This document shows positions 47,421 to 55,755 of a stretch of DNA of 64,000 nucleotides, one piece after another. The stretch's first letter is position 1, and each line of letters opens with the position of its first letter. The DNA is from Flavobacterium johnsoniae (lineage in GTDB: Bacteria; Bacteroidota; Bacteroidia; Flavobacteriales; Flavobacteriaceae), in the NCBI RefSeq assembly GCF_001879205.1, contig NZ_MLFK01000006.1, positions 496,001 to 560,000 of the forward strand, written 5' to 3'. The position numbers and the translations under genes are program-made. The notes under the pieces were generated by a model. The model was given only the letters and a program-made list of their open reading frames with translations, was not told the origin of the DNA and searched no databases.

Positions 47421-47557
47421 GCTGGCGCGAGCATCCCGCTCGTGCACATGCAGAAGATCAATTCATATCAATTCAAAAAACATTTTCAGGCAAGTATTCA
47501 AACTTTTGTCCAGAACAAGAAATACTTTACGTTCACGAGCGGGATGCTCGCGCCAGC
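47421..47557. repeat. REPIN-like element, perfect 24-bp inverted ends
   Basis: The 24 bases at 47421-47444 are a perfect reverse complement of 47534-47557, with about 89 AT-rich bases between. Each arm is itself a small hairpin (CGAGC-GGGAT-GCTCG). This is the architecture of paired REP sequences. It sits between the immunity gene of the 1086-aa toxin and the tail of a lost toxin. No RAYT-type transposase gene is in the window. Confidence 0.78.
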
Positions 47558-47572
47558 GGGAGAACTCATATT

Positions 47573-48034
47573 TTAATACCTGTAATTAATATCCATATCA
47601 TAATTATTTGAAGCCCAAGTACCTTGTAACATTTGAATTAAAACATCTATTATTCTAATTAATTCTGTAACCGGAAATGGATTTCTACTGTATAAATACT
47701 TAAAATCTTTATCATCAGTTTGAATTGATTGTAATTCGGAAACTGATATAAAAGCCCCTTTATTCTGTAAAGCTATTTTAACATTTTTCAAAATTTGAAC
47801 CATCGTCTGTTCTTCTTCTATACTTACTAAAATTCTCTTCCAAGGAAGAGTTAAGTAACCACTTGCAACACCATTGATAATACCTTCGTGTCCGATAACA
47901 AATAAATTTTTATTTATAAAAGTGTACTGGGGGTTTTTAAGTTCTTCATGAATATAGTATATCATTAATTGCATAAAATCTTCCGCAATGTTGAAACCTT
48001 TACCATTTTGGTATTGAATAAATGCTGATGCCAT
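47573..48034 (-). CDS. Probable cognate immunity protein of the 1086-aa toxin
   Basis: 153 aa, family not recognised. Soluble, with helices (EDFMQLMIYYIHEELKN) and a strand-turn core (NLFVIGHEGIINGVASGYLT). It starts 5 bases after the stop of the large toxin-like gene, the standard arrangement for toxin and immunity. No signal peptide, so it would act in the cytoplasm against an incoming or internal toxin domain. Confidence 0.68.
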   Translation of the reverse strand: MASAFIQYQNGKGFNIAEDFMQLMIYYIHEELKNPQYTFINKNLFVIGHEGIINGVASGYLTLPWKRILVSIEEEQTMVQILKNVKIALQNKGAFISVSELQSIQTDDKDFKYLYSRNPFPVTELIRIIDVLIQMLQGTWASNNYDMDINYRY

Positions 48035-48039
48035 ATTAT

Positions 48040-51000
48040 TTAGTAGTTTAATTTTATTAATTTATTAATGTATTGATTATGATTTTGTATAATAAACTGA
48101 TCTATTTGATTTTTTAAAAAATTTGGATTAGAATTCACTACTAATGAAATTTGATCAAAATATTTATAATCTATTACTACATAATCTAAGGGCGGAGTTT
48201 TATTAATCTTATTAAAGTGCTCAGTAATTGACTTTTTAAATTCTTCAAACCAATAGTTCACAGAATTTATTCCATTCTTTGTCCAAGGAATAATTACATC
48301 TTGAGGTATTCCCATTGTATCATAACTAATACCTGTAATATCATCAACTAAGTCTCCAGCCTCATGTTTCAAAGAAGCTCTAAGTTTTTTATTTAATTTT
48401 AATTCAAGTTCTATATAATTATCAACTTCATGTAATCTAATATAATTCCCAGTTTTTGAATCGACAAAAAAAGGTTTTAGCATTTCAGCTCTTCTTTTGT
48501 TAAAATAACTAATGTTATGAGTTGCTTCGGGAAATTTTAAAAGTCTGTTAAATTTAAAATTTGTTTCAACTTTCAAACTCTGAAATACCTCAGACGGAAT
48601 ATCACCATGTTTTTCTAAAAATATAATTATTTTATCCCTACCAAAAGCCTTAAACTCTGTTCGGAACACTCCGTCATCATAATATCGCTTCCAGTAAGTC
48701 ACTAATTGCGGTTCGTCAACAAATTTAGAAAAATTAACACCATCTACATCTCCAAAAGTATCTAAAAAAGCAATTTTTCTTTCAAAACTTAAAGGATTTA
48801 CAACAGGTTTAAGGACTGATTGATCAGTAAAACGAAGTAGCGCATCAGTCCTTCTTTGATTACAAATATACGTAGTGAATTTAGCTTCTTCTAAGCCTTT
48901 CTCACTTAAAAGAATCCAATTGTCTAAATAACTGCCATCACGAATACCACTTGCATTTCTACCATTGTTTAATAATCTCCAAAATGCAAGATCATCAATA
49001 TGTTGAAAATCTGTCATGAACTTTAATCTTTGAGCATCAGTAAAAACAGAATTGTATTTTAAAAGAATGTAATTAGTAGCATCCCCAAGATCTAAAGTGT
49101 TTAATTTGTTTCCAAATAAGGTTAAAGTTACTTCTTTATTACCTTTTAATGTTGTCAATAAATTAATCATTTCTGGAGCAAGACCATGAGCGACACCTGA
49201 GGGTAAGGCTTCAATTAAATCTAAAACTTTTCCTGCTTCACTCACAGCATGGGCCTGTGCTGCTAAAGATAAACCAACTCCTAAAAAAGTTAAGGATATA
49301 AATATTTTTTGGCATCCTTCTAAAATTTTTCTTTTCTCCTCATTATTTTCTGTAGTTATTAGATAGTGATTAATTTGTGTTAACGAGCCAGCTGTAAGTG
49401 CGAAAATATCGGATGCCCCTTTGAATCCTCGCCAAATTTCAATTGCTTCAGTGGATTCAATTCCACCAGCTAATGCTCTTCCTATCTTAGTAGTATATTT
49501 TAAATATTGTAAGTCTTTAAGAATACTTGTTCCTCCAGTAAAATAAATTAATAAAGCATCAACGGTTAAATTTGCGGCTAATGCAACTCCGGCATCAAAA
49601 TCAACCAAACGATCATATTCTTCAATAAAATGAAATAGAAAAGCAGGTAATGTAGCCGATTTCGGAATTCTTAAATCGAAATTTGATTCATATCCACAAA
49701 ATGAAATTTGTTGATATAAATGAAAAGACCCAAAATATTCAGAACCTATCTTATGTTGACTAAAAGCTCCTGCATAAGTGTCTTGTTTGTATATTTTTGT
49801 TATATCAATTTTTTTATCACTAATTGATGATTCAAAACGCTGTTGAGATGTAATTATTTGTTGGTCGGAAGAAGGTATGAATGTTAGAAAATTCTTTTTG
49901 TTAAATTCCTGAGAATTAATATAAAAATAGTTTTCTGGATCTATACCTTTGAAATTTGGCCAAGGATTAGGAATAACAATACCTGGACGAATATAATCTA
50001 AATTATATTTAGAAACTTTCCATAATTCGTAAATAGCAAATGCAAAATATTTTCTATTAGTTTGTTCATCTACAAACCAGTTTACAAAAGGATATCTTTC
50101 TAATCTTGCATCTGTAAGAGTATCATAGATAACTTGAAAATTAGTCTCAGCACCATTTTCTTTTTCAAGTAAAAAGTCTAAAAACTCATTTGCATGGGAT
50201 GGAGTTATGGATATAACAAGCTTAACGAGTACTCTTTGATCTTCTTGAGATAAATTAAATTTTAGATACTGTTTAATGCACTTAATAATCAAACTATAAG
50301 GAATAACAGCTAACGCAGATGGAGATAAGATTTTTAATAAATATGCTATTTTATCATCAGAAGGGTAATATGATAAACTTTTAGTTTTATAACATATTTG
50401 ATAAAAATTTTCTAAACTGGAATAATACGAAAGATAATCTTCATAAATGGAAGAAGTAGAAAAAAGAGCTTCAAAATCATCTTTGTGTGGACGGGGAAGC
50501 CCATTTAGTGGAGTATCATAGTAGTAGCCCCAATGTTTCTTAAAATTAAATACTAATTTTTCGAGATCTGTAAAGTTGTCATAATCAATAATACCATTTG
50601 CAACTTTAAATTCCTTATCAAAGAAATGAGTATTAGATGCTATAATAGGTAGTATATCTCTATTGATTTCTCTGATTTTAAAAACAATAAGAGTCATTAA
50701 TCTTTTAAAATTACTCTTTTGTACGTTGCTTATTGCCCAATTATTGATAAAGTCTCCAAGGTTTTTTTTGAAAAAATATCCGCCTGGGGTGGCGCTTTGA
50801 TTATTAAGAACGGTAACAGGAATTTGCCCATCAGTATTAATTTTGGAGTCAACAATCCTATAGTTCTCCATGATTAATTTGCGATAATTGGCAACACCTC
50901 TTTTGTCTGGTGCAAGTTGTAAATTAAAAGTATAATTTTTAGTGTTATAGAAGTAATTATAAGGAGTACCAAAATCGATTGTACTCACAATAATTTCTTC

Positions 51001-51300
51001 TCCTTCAATTGCTAAATTGTTTTTAAAATTATACTTAGTAAGTTTATCCAAAGTTGGAACTGGTTCAATGTTTTGAATATATTTTAAAAACAAGTCTTCA
51101 TTATAATAACCGGATAAATCTGGTTTTTTTCGATCCTCTCGTTTAAATTCTGAGTGTTGATGATATCTATACTTTTCTGGTTCTATTCCGGGTTTTGTAA
51201 ATTGAACTAAAAAACCATCAACATCAAAAATTGGATTATCAAAAAGATGTATTCTCACTGGAGTTCCATCTTTAAGTATGGCAGTAGTTGTATTGGTCAT
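48040..51300 (-). CDS. Polymorphic toxin-like protein (1086 aa)
   Basis: No signal peptide. Residues ~1-510 are an unrecognised, conserved-looking front. Around 522-532 lies EYFGSFHLYQQI, the linker also found in two remnants downstream. After it come hydrophobic stretches (~555-590 and ~660-690: LAANLTVDALLIYFTGG, ISLTFLGVGLSLAAQAHA), as in pretoxin or membrane-translocating regions. The last ~150 residues (ASLKHEAGDLVDDITGIS, PPLDYVVIDYKYFDQISLVV) are a candidate toxin domain of unknown type. It is followed at once by a small immunity-like gene and an orphan immunity array, which is the main evidence for a toxin. It begins 1 base after the 722-aa gene. Confidence 0.68.
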   Translation of the reverse strand: MTNTTTAILKDGTPVRIHLFDNPIFDVDGFLVQFTKPGIEPEKYRYHQHSEFKREDRKKPDLSGYYNEDLFLKYIQNIEPVPTLDKLTKYNFKNNLAIEGEEIIVSTIDFGTPYNYFYNTKNYTFNLQLAPDKRGVANYRKLIMENYRIVDSKINTDGQIPVTVLNNQSATPGGYFFKKNLGDFINNWAISNVQKSNFKRLMTLIVFKIREINRDILPIIASNTHFFDKEFKVANGIIDYDNFTDLEKLVFNFKKHWGYYYDTPLNGLPRPHKDDFEALFSTSSIYEDYLSYYSSLENFYQICYKTKSLSYYPSDDKIAYLLKILSPSALAVIPYSLIIKCIKQYLKFNLSQEDQRVLVKLVISITPSHANEFLDFLLEKENGAETNFQVIYDTLTDARLERYPFVNWFVDEQTNRKYFAFAIYELWKVSKYNLDYIRPGIVIPNPWPNFKGIDPENYFYINSQEFNKKNFLTFIPSSDQQIITSQQRFESSISDKKIDITKIYKQDTYAGAFSQHKIGSEYFGSFHLYQQISFCGYESNFDLRIPKSATLPAFLFHFIEEYDRLVDFDAGVALAANLTVDALLIYFTGGTSILKDLQYLKYTTKIGRALAGGIESTEAIEIWRGFKGASDIFALTAGSLTQINHYLITTENNEEKRKILEGCQKIFISLTFLGVGLSLAAQAHAVSEAGKVLDLIEALPSGVAHGLAPEMINLLTTLKGNKEVTLTLFGNKLNTLDLGDATNYILLKYNSVFTDAQRLKFMTDFQHIDDLAFWRLLNNGRNASGIRDGSYLDNWILLSEKGLEEAKFTTYICNQRRTDALLRFTDQSVLKPVVNPLSFERKIAFLDTFGDVDGVNFSKFVDEPQLVTYWKRYYDDGVFRTEFKAFGRDKIIIFLEKHGDIPSEVFQSLKVETNFKFNRLLKFPEATHNISYFNKRRAEMLKPFFVDSKTGNYIRLHEVDNYIELELKLNKKLRASLKHEAGDLVDDITGISYDTMGIPQDVIIPWTKNGINSVNYWFEEFKKSITEHFNKINKTPPLDYVVIDYKYFDQISLVVNSNPNFLKNQIDQFIIQNHNQYINKLIKLNY

Positions 51301-51301
51301 T

Positions 51302-53470
51302 TTATAAAACAGTATTAATATTAAAAAAAGGTATGTTAATATCTAAGTCAGGCATATACTCACTATATCCCTTACTAAAATGATATCTCCTATCCAGCGA
51401 ATACACAAAAACAGCTTCTTCAGGTTGAGATAAAATATTCTCGCCCTCACCATTCTCAGCTACGATCGCAACCTTATATTTTTGATATTTGATGTTTTCT
51501 GGAGAAATAAGCTCATTTTCATCTTCAAATAAATCAATCAAAAACAAACGCGGATTTTTTGTGTCTTCGGTAATAAGTCCTTTAATCGTATTATTTTCTG
51601 TTTGGGTTAATCCCAGGATAATTTTAGTTGGTGCAGCACCATCTAATGTTTTTAATTCCAGTCCGGTAATGGTTTGAGTACTGTCTGTAAACATTTTAAG
51701 GTTATAGTAGTAAGGTTCCGGTAATTCGTAAGTTTTGCTTTTGGTAACGGCACCACTTGCAGAAGCTGTTGTTTTGGTGTCAGGCGTCGTGCTTCCGGTA
51801 GCAGAAACCGCATTGTTCATGACATCAATAGGCTCGGTAATGTAAGTAACACGTTTAACCACTGTAGGTTCATCCATTCCGGTTTCGATAACATCGTTTA
51901 CCGTAAGCGTTTGTACAATCGAAATTCCCTGTTGTTTTTTATCGTAAAACTCATTGATAAGATTCAGTTTTTCAGAAGTCATTCTGGAGTAACTTTCATC
52001 AGTATTTAGTTTTAATAAAGGCTTTGCATCTATTAAGCTGAAAACATTATCAAAAAAGTTGGCTTGTCCGTATACAATAACAAGATCTCCGTTTTCATCC
52101 AGGGTTGTGCCCGCTGTATACTGATTTACTTTTCCGTGATAAAGCAAAATGCTAAGCGAAGCAATATTTTTACCTTGAACAGCAGGAGTTGTAAGCTGAA
52201 TGGTTGAAGTTAGATTACTATAATTTCCTGTTTCATCCGGAGGTAATCGTAAACCGTCGGCATTAATGAAGTTGTCTTTTTGAGCATTGGCTACTTTGGC
52301 AATTTGTCCGTAAAAAGCAGTGTTATTATTGTTGTCGGTTGGAAATTGCAGGTAAAGATTGTTTTTGGTAACAGTATTGGCTTGCGACTGGTTGTTAATT
52401 AGAACCGGCCATCCAAAAGTGCCATAAGTTTCAGCAGTCATTGGAACCACTTTAGTAGCAGGATCTTCTAAAAGACCAGTTTTGAGATTTTCAGCGCTTT
52501 CGCCTAATTTATACTTTCCATAAAAATCATAACTTCGTGTGCGATCACTTTGAATGTAAACATACCAGTTGTTTTTTGTATAAAAACTATTGATAATACT
52601 GTTGAAAATTTCAGTGCCTTTTTTACTGGTTTTAGTTCCGGCAGAAACTACGTCTACAGAATTTTCAGGAACAAATAAACCATAAAAAGCAGCGATATCA
52701 ATAAATTGCGTGGTTTGTTCGCGTTGTAGTTTTTTCTTGTAATCTGTCGCACCATCTGCAATAATTTTGGCGGCGGTTTTACGGGCATATCCTAAATCAA
52801 AAACAAATTCGTCATTGGTCAAATTGTTTTTATAGTCGCCATAATTTAAGACAACATCTATTCCGCATTCGCCCTGATCAAAATCTCCTAAAGATTTGCC
52901 TATATCAATCATAGGAAGTTCGTAAGGATCTTTTTCTTCAACTGTGCCGTTTTTATCTTCAAATTCAGATTCTTTAAAAAAGACATTTGAAAGTAAAGTA
53001 CTATCTGGAGTTGTAAGATCAAAGCCAATATAAGAAGCCTTAAACGGAGGAACAGGAATTTCAGTAACAGTTTCACCGTTTTTGACTTTACGCCCTTCAT
53101 GAAAGGCTTTAAAGTCTGTATTGATCTTGTCGATAAAATCGGAATACGTTCCCTCGTTTTTAATAACTAAAGGATCTGTATCGCCAGTAAAAAAGTCACT
53201 CTTTTTTAATCCTCTGTAGATAAAATATTTGATGTTTAATCCCGGAAAAGGCTGTTTGTAAGGTCTAAGAATTAGATTTACTTTGTTAGGATTGCCAGTT
53301 TGAGGCTGTATTAATACAACACCTTTACAAATAGAATAGGCTTTTTTTGCAGCATCCAGAGAGAAGCTGGAGGTCAGGTTAAATTGAGTACTAGAGACGG
53401 GACCAAAGGCTTGCTCCTGACTTTGCGTAAGGCCTCCTGACTCTATAAAAAAATGAGACTGTGCAGACAT
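51302..53470 (-). CDS. 722-aa protein upstream of the toxin, function unknown
   Basis: Not recognised. No signal peptide or membrane segment; a mixed alpha/beta composition with long beta-rich tracts. Noticeable segments are KVNLILRPYKQPFPGLNIKY near residue 65 and FIYRGLKKSDFF just after it, a Ser/Thr/Ala-rich linker (TGSTTPDTKTTASASGA, about 590) and a final acidic tail with DLDINIPFFN. The toxin-like gene starts 1 base after its stop, so the two are coupled, and it follows the spanin-like gene by 25 bases. A carrier, adaptor or loader for the toxin is a reasonable guess only. Confidence 0.65.
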   Translation of the reverse strand: MSAQSHFFIESGGLTQSQEQAFGPVSSTQFNLTSSFSLDAAKKAYSICKGVVLIQPQTGNPNKVNLILRPYKQPFPGLNIKYFIYRGLKKSDFFTGDTDPLVIKNEGTYSDFIDKINTDFKAFHEGRKVKNGETVTEIPVPPFKASYIGFDLTTPDSTLLSNVFFKESEFEDKNGTVEEKDPYELPMIDIGKSLGDFDQGECGIDVVLNYGDYKNNLTNDEFVFDLGYARKTAAKIIADGATDYKKKLQREQTTQFIDIAAFYGLFVPENSVDVVSAGTKTSKKGTEIFNSIINSFYTKNNWYVYIQSDRTRSYDFYGKYKLGESAENLKTGLLEDPATKVVPMTAETYGTFGWPVLINNQSQANTVTKNNLYLQFPTDNNNNTAFYGQIAKVANAQKDNFINADGLRLPPDETGNYSNLTSTIQLTTPAVQGKNIASLSILLYHGKVNQYTAGTTLDENGDLVIVYGQANFFDNVFSLIDAKPLLKLNTDESYSRMTSEKLNLINEFYDKKQQGISIVQTLTVNDVIETGMDEPTVVKRVTYITEPIDVMNNAVSATGSTTPDTKTTASASGAVTKSKTYELPEPYYYNLKMFTDSTQTITGLELKTLDGAAPTKIILGLTQTENNTIKGLITEDTKNPRLFLIDLFEDENELISPENIKYQKYKVAIVAENGEGENILSQPEEAVFVYSLDRRYHFSKGYSEYMPDLDINIPFFNINTVL

Positions 53471-53495
53471 ATTTATGTGTTATTTAAAAGTTGAA

Positions 53496-53996
53496 TTATT
53501 TAAGCCACAAAGGCTTATAGATTTTGTACACGAATCTTGCAATTAGAAATAATAGTAAAAGAAAAAGCAGTCTTCCTATCCAGATCTGGACTTTTTGCCA
53601 AAAGGTTAAATGATTGACAAACTTGGTAATCGTGATTGTTTTTTCCTGTACATCTTTTACCTGTTTTGATTTCCAGAACGCGTATAGTTCTTGTTCTTTC
53701 AGGTCGCAGTCTATGCTGAGTTTATTGTTATCAAGTCGAACCCTTGGGCTTTTTAATGTACGCCCTGGTTCGGCCTGAATAACATTTTTAAGAACTACTT
53801 TTCCGTTAATACAGTCCAGTAATGCGTTGTAGGAACTGCTGTCTTTGGCAATTTTAAAAACAGTATCGTGTAAAGTTTCTCTAATAGTGATGGTTTGTAC
53901 TTTATTTTCGTTTTGCACAGGTTTCGGGCTTCGGCATGAAATCACGATTAGGACAAGAAATAATGAAACAGCGAAACATTTTAGTTTTTTAGTCAT
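53496..53996 (-). CDS. Candidate unimolecular spanin (lysis lipoprotein)
   Basis: 166 aa with an unusual topology: an N-terminal signal with lipobox VISC (Cys21) and one C-terminal membrane helix (about 140-157, IGRLLFLLLLFLIARFVYKI) followed by a lysine-rich end. Unimolecular phage spanins have exactly this build: they tie the outer membrane (lipid end) to the inner membrane (helix) and fuse them at lysis. The ~115-residue middle (TITIRETLHDTVFKIAKDSS ...) would span the periplasm. It follows the endolysin gene by 21 bases. No sequence family recognised; the call is from topology and position. Confidence 0.62.
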   Translation of the reverse strand: MTKKLKCFAVSLFLVLIVISCRSPKPVQNENKVQTITIRETLHDTVFKIAKDSSSYNALLDCINGKVVLKNVIQAEPGRTLKSPRVRLDNNKLSIDCDLKEQELYAFWKSKQVKDVQEKTITITKFVNHLTFWQKVQIWIGRLLFLLLLFLIARFVYKIYKPLWLK

Positions 53997-54017
53997 AAAT
54001 AGAATTGGTTTTTAAAT

Positions 54018-54476
54018 TTAGTTTTGCAGACGCAAAAAGCCTTTTATGCTTTTTATATCTCGTTTTCTTCTGGCTACTTTATAACCCTCACGGCCGCCGG
54101 TATCATTGGTGTTTCCTTCGATGGTGTAAATTGTGCTTCCGGCTACTTTTTCTACAAATCCGGTATGGCCCAAACCATTTTTTAAATCCATAATAAAAAC
54201 ATCTCCAGGCTGCGGAATCTTCTTTACCAAAAGCGGTCTCGAATTATATTGGTCCAGAACCCCTGCGGTTTTCTTTAAAGGATTTTTGGCATTAATCTGC
54301 AGTGATGCTTTTTGCGTACACCAGTATACAAAGGCCATGCACCAGGCATAGCCTTTTGAAAGGCCGACGCTTCTTAAATAAATTTCGACTTCAGGGCCGG
54401 AGTTGCTGTTTCTAGGGATTTCCTCGACACCAATTTGTGCCGCAGCGATTTCCAGGGTTTTTTGAGTTAGTGTCAT
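54018..54476 (-). CDS. CHAP-type endolysin (peptidoglycan amidase/peptidase)
   Basis: 152 aa. Belongs to the cysteine amidohydrolase group found in phage lysis (TIGR02594-like). Catalytic residues can be placed: Cys46 in GYAWCMAFVYWC, His104 in GLGHTGFVEK, and Glu120/Asn122 in YTIEGNTN. The frame EEIPRNSNSGPEVEIYLRSV is typical of the N-terminus. No signal peptide, so passage to the cell wall would need a holin, which the upstream gene may supply. The start ATG overlaps the stop of that gene by 4 bases (ATGA), showing coupling. Confidence 0.9.
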   Translation of the reverse strand: MTLTQKTLEIAAAQIGVEEIPRNSNSGPEVEIYLRSVGLSKGYAWCMAFVYWCTQKASLQINAKNPLKKTAGVLDQYNSRPLLVKKIPQPGDVFIMDLKNGLGHTGFVEKVAGSTIYTIEGNTNDTGGREGYKVARRKRDIKSIKGFLRLQN

Positions 54477-54760
54477 GAATTTTTTCCGTTTAGCTGTTTA
54501 AATTTTTGTAATTCATCAACCAATTGCTGGTTGATAAGCATAAGTTCTTTGTGTTGTATCTCCATTTTTTTTATGGTATCTGTGGCGGCAGTAAGTCGGG
54601 CGGTAAGATCATCCAGAAGATCACGGTAATATTTTACGGCACTTACGGCATTGTCAAGTTCGGCGGCTCTGTCTTCGGCCAGTGATTTTCGCATCGAAAA
54701 AAACCAGGTAATAAAAGCGGCAAAAAATGCGGTTAGAGAGGGGTATAGAAATTGTTCCAT
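54473..54760 (-). CDS. Small membrane protein with coiled coil (holin- or spanin-like)
   Basis: 95 aa. One membrane helix at the N-terminus (LYPSLTAFFAAFITWFFSM) is followed by positive residues and a long coiled coil (~35-90, DLTARLTAATDTIKKMEIQH). In phage lysis cassettes such proteins sit just before the endolysin. It could be a holin-associated protein or an inner-membrane spanin; positive charges after the helix favour the C-terminus being cytoplasmic, which argues against a spanin. First gene of the lysis unit. Confidence 0.6.
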   Translation of the reverse strand: MEQFLYPSLTAFFAAFITWFFSMRKSLAEDRAAELDNAVSAVKYYRDLLDDLTARLTAATDTIKKMEIQHKELMLINQQLVDELQKFKQLNGKNS

Positions 54761-54803
54761 TGAGTGTGTGAATGTTGAATGTTAGGTTAAATATGTTTTT
54801 GAG

Positions 54804-54829
54804 AAACAACAGCGGGATGTTGTTTTTTT
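54804..54829. terminator. Small stem-loop in the lysis leader
   Basis: AAACAACA-GCGGGA-TGTTGTTT followed by a T-run on the plus strand. It lies about 45 bases upstream of the lysis genes. No plus-strand gene feeds it, so it could be a 5' leader structure. The whole gap 54761-55080 contains only this and the shared 33-bp motif. Confidence 0.35.
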
Positions 54830-54946
54830 GAGAAACCACAATCCTGAAAATTGCAGTCAAATTACGGCGGGTTCCTTTCTTTTGAGATTGCAAAGATTGG
54901 GCGAAAAAAGCCCTAAAAAAAACGAATGCAAGGTGTATGAACATTT

Positions 54947-54979
54947 GTATTCTAGGGCTTTACATAGTTGTAAAGAAAG
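54947..54979 (-). promoter_or_regulatory. Shared 33-bp motif, copy before the lysis cassette
   Basis: 28 of 33 bases equal those at 43669-43701, including the inverted repeat CTTTACA-n4-TGTAAAG and the following AAG. It lies between the small helix-turn-helix-like gene (stop 55081) and the lysis genes (start 54760). Candidate late promoter or operator. Confidence 0.5.
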
Positions 54980-55080
54980 CGAACAGAGCTCATTTTTAAA
55001 GAGGTAAATGACTCATCTTTGCACCATAAAAACAATGTTTTCTACAGGTTAAAAGATTCGCTTTTCATTTTTATAAATAA

Positions 55081-55326
55081 TTACGAAGATTTTCCCTGAT
55101 TACTCATAAGTTCTTCGATTTTTTTCAATTCTGAAGTAATAGGCGTACAAAGAATCTCATACAAAGTAGTTCGTGATATTGGATAAACCGGATACACATA
55201 TTTACGCCATACTACCGTAGTAGGAATATCTTCTGTTTTATGTTTTTGATATAATTCTTTAACGAGTTTGTAACGAAGTAATTTATTTTTTTGAATTCCG
55301 AGGCTTCTGTTTGAAGATATAGGCAT
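55081..55326 (-). CDS. Small basic protein, possible DNA-binding activator
   Basis: 81 aa, rich in lysine and arginine at the front (SLGIQKNKLLRYKLVKELYQ). The segment YPISRTTLYEILC looks like the recognition part of a helix-turn-helix. It sits between the early genes and the lysis unit, directly upstream of the shared motif, a place where Mu-like phages keep a middle or late activator. That role is inferred from position and the weak motif. Confidence 0.5.
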   Translation of the reverse strand: MPISSNRSLGIQKNKLLRYKLVKELYQKHKTEDIPTTVVWRKYVYPVYPISRTTLYEILCTPITSELKKIEELMSNQGKSS

Positions 55327-55755
55327 GATATATAGTATTTATGGAGTGATAGAAATAAGAAAGATTAAAAAAGGGAACGAAGTTTAAAATGAAGAATTAG
55401 TAGTGAAATAAAATTACTTGAATAATAAAGTAATGACATAAAGATTTACAGCAGCCAAACCATTTAATCGTTTTTTAATTAATGGTTTTCTCCTTCAAAT
55501 GCCATTTTGTTTAGAACCTCGTTCTGAGGTGATATTTGTTAAAGATTATTTTTTAACAATTGAGGTCAATACACTTCCATGATCTCGTTCTACAGCTCTA
55601 AAGACTGGGAACTCATAGAAAGAATGGTTTTTGGCTGCTTTTTTGGGTAAAAACGGCCCATCTTCGGTTCCTGTTTTCCTTCAAAAGAAGCGAAAAACAG
55701 GAACCATTTTTTTGCCTGCTGCTGTTTTTTAGAATAGAGGCAGTAAGGGGTCTTT
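55327..55755. other. Gene-free 430-base stretch with strong hairpins
   Basis: No protein gene seen. It holds a small hairpin (ACCTC-GTTCT-GAGGT near 55516) and, at 55666-55705, a perfect 12-bp inverted repeat (GGTTCCTGTTTT / AAAACAGGAACC, 16-base loop) followed on the plus strand by seven T. That is a terminator shape on the plus strand, where no gene precedes it, so a small plus-strand RNA antisense to the operon leader is possible. Confidence 0.45.

Noticed and set aside
54654..54944. A 96-aa open frame overlapping the holin-like gene on the same strand
   Set aside because: It overlaps the better-supported membrane protein gene in another frame, has an improbable composition and lies mostly in the leader.
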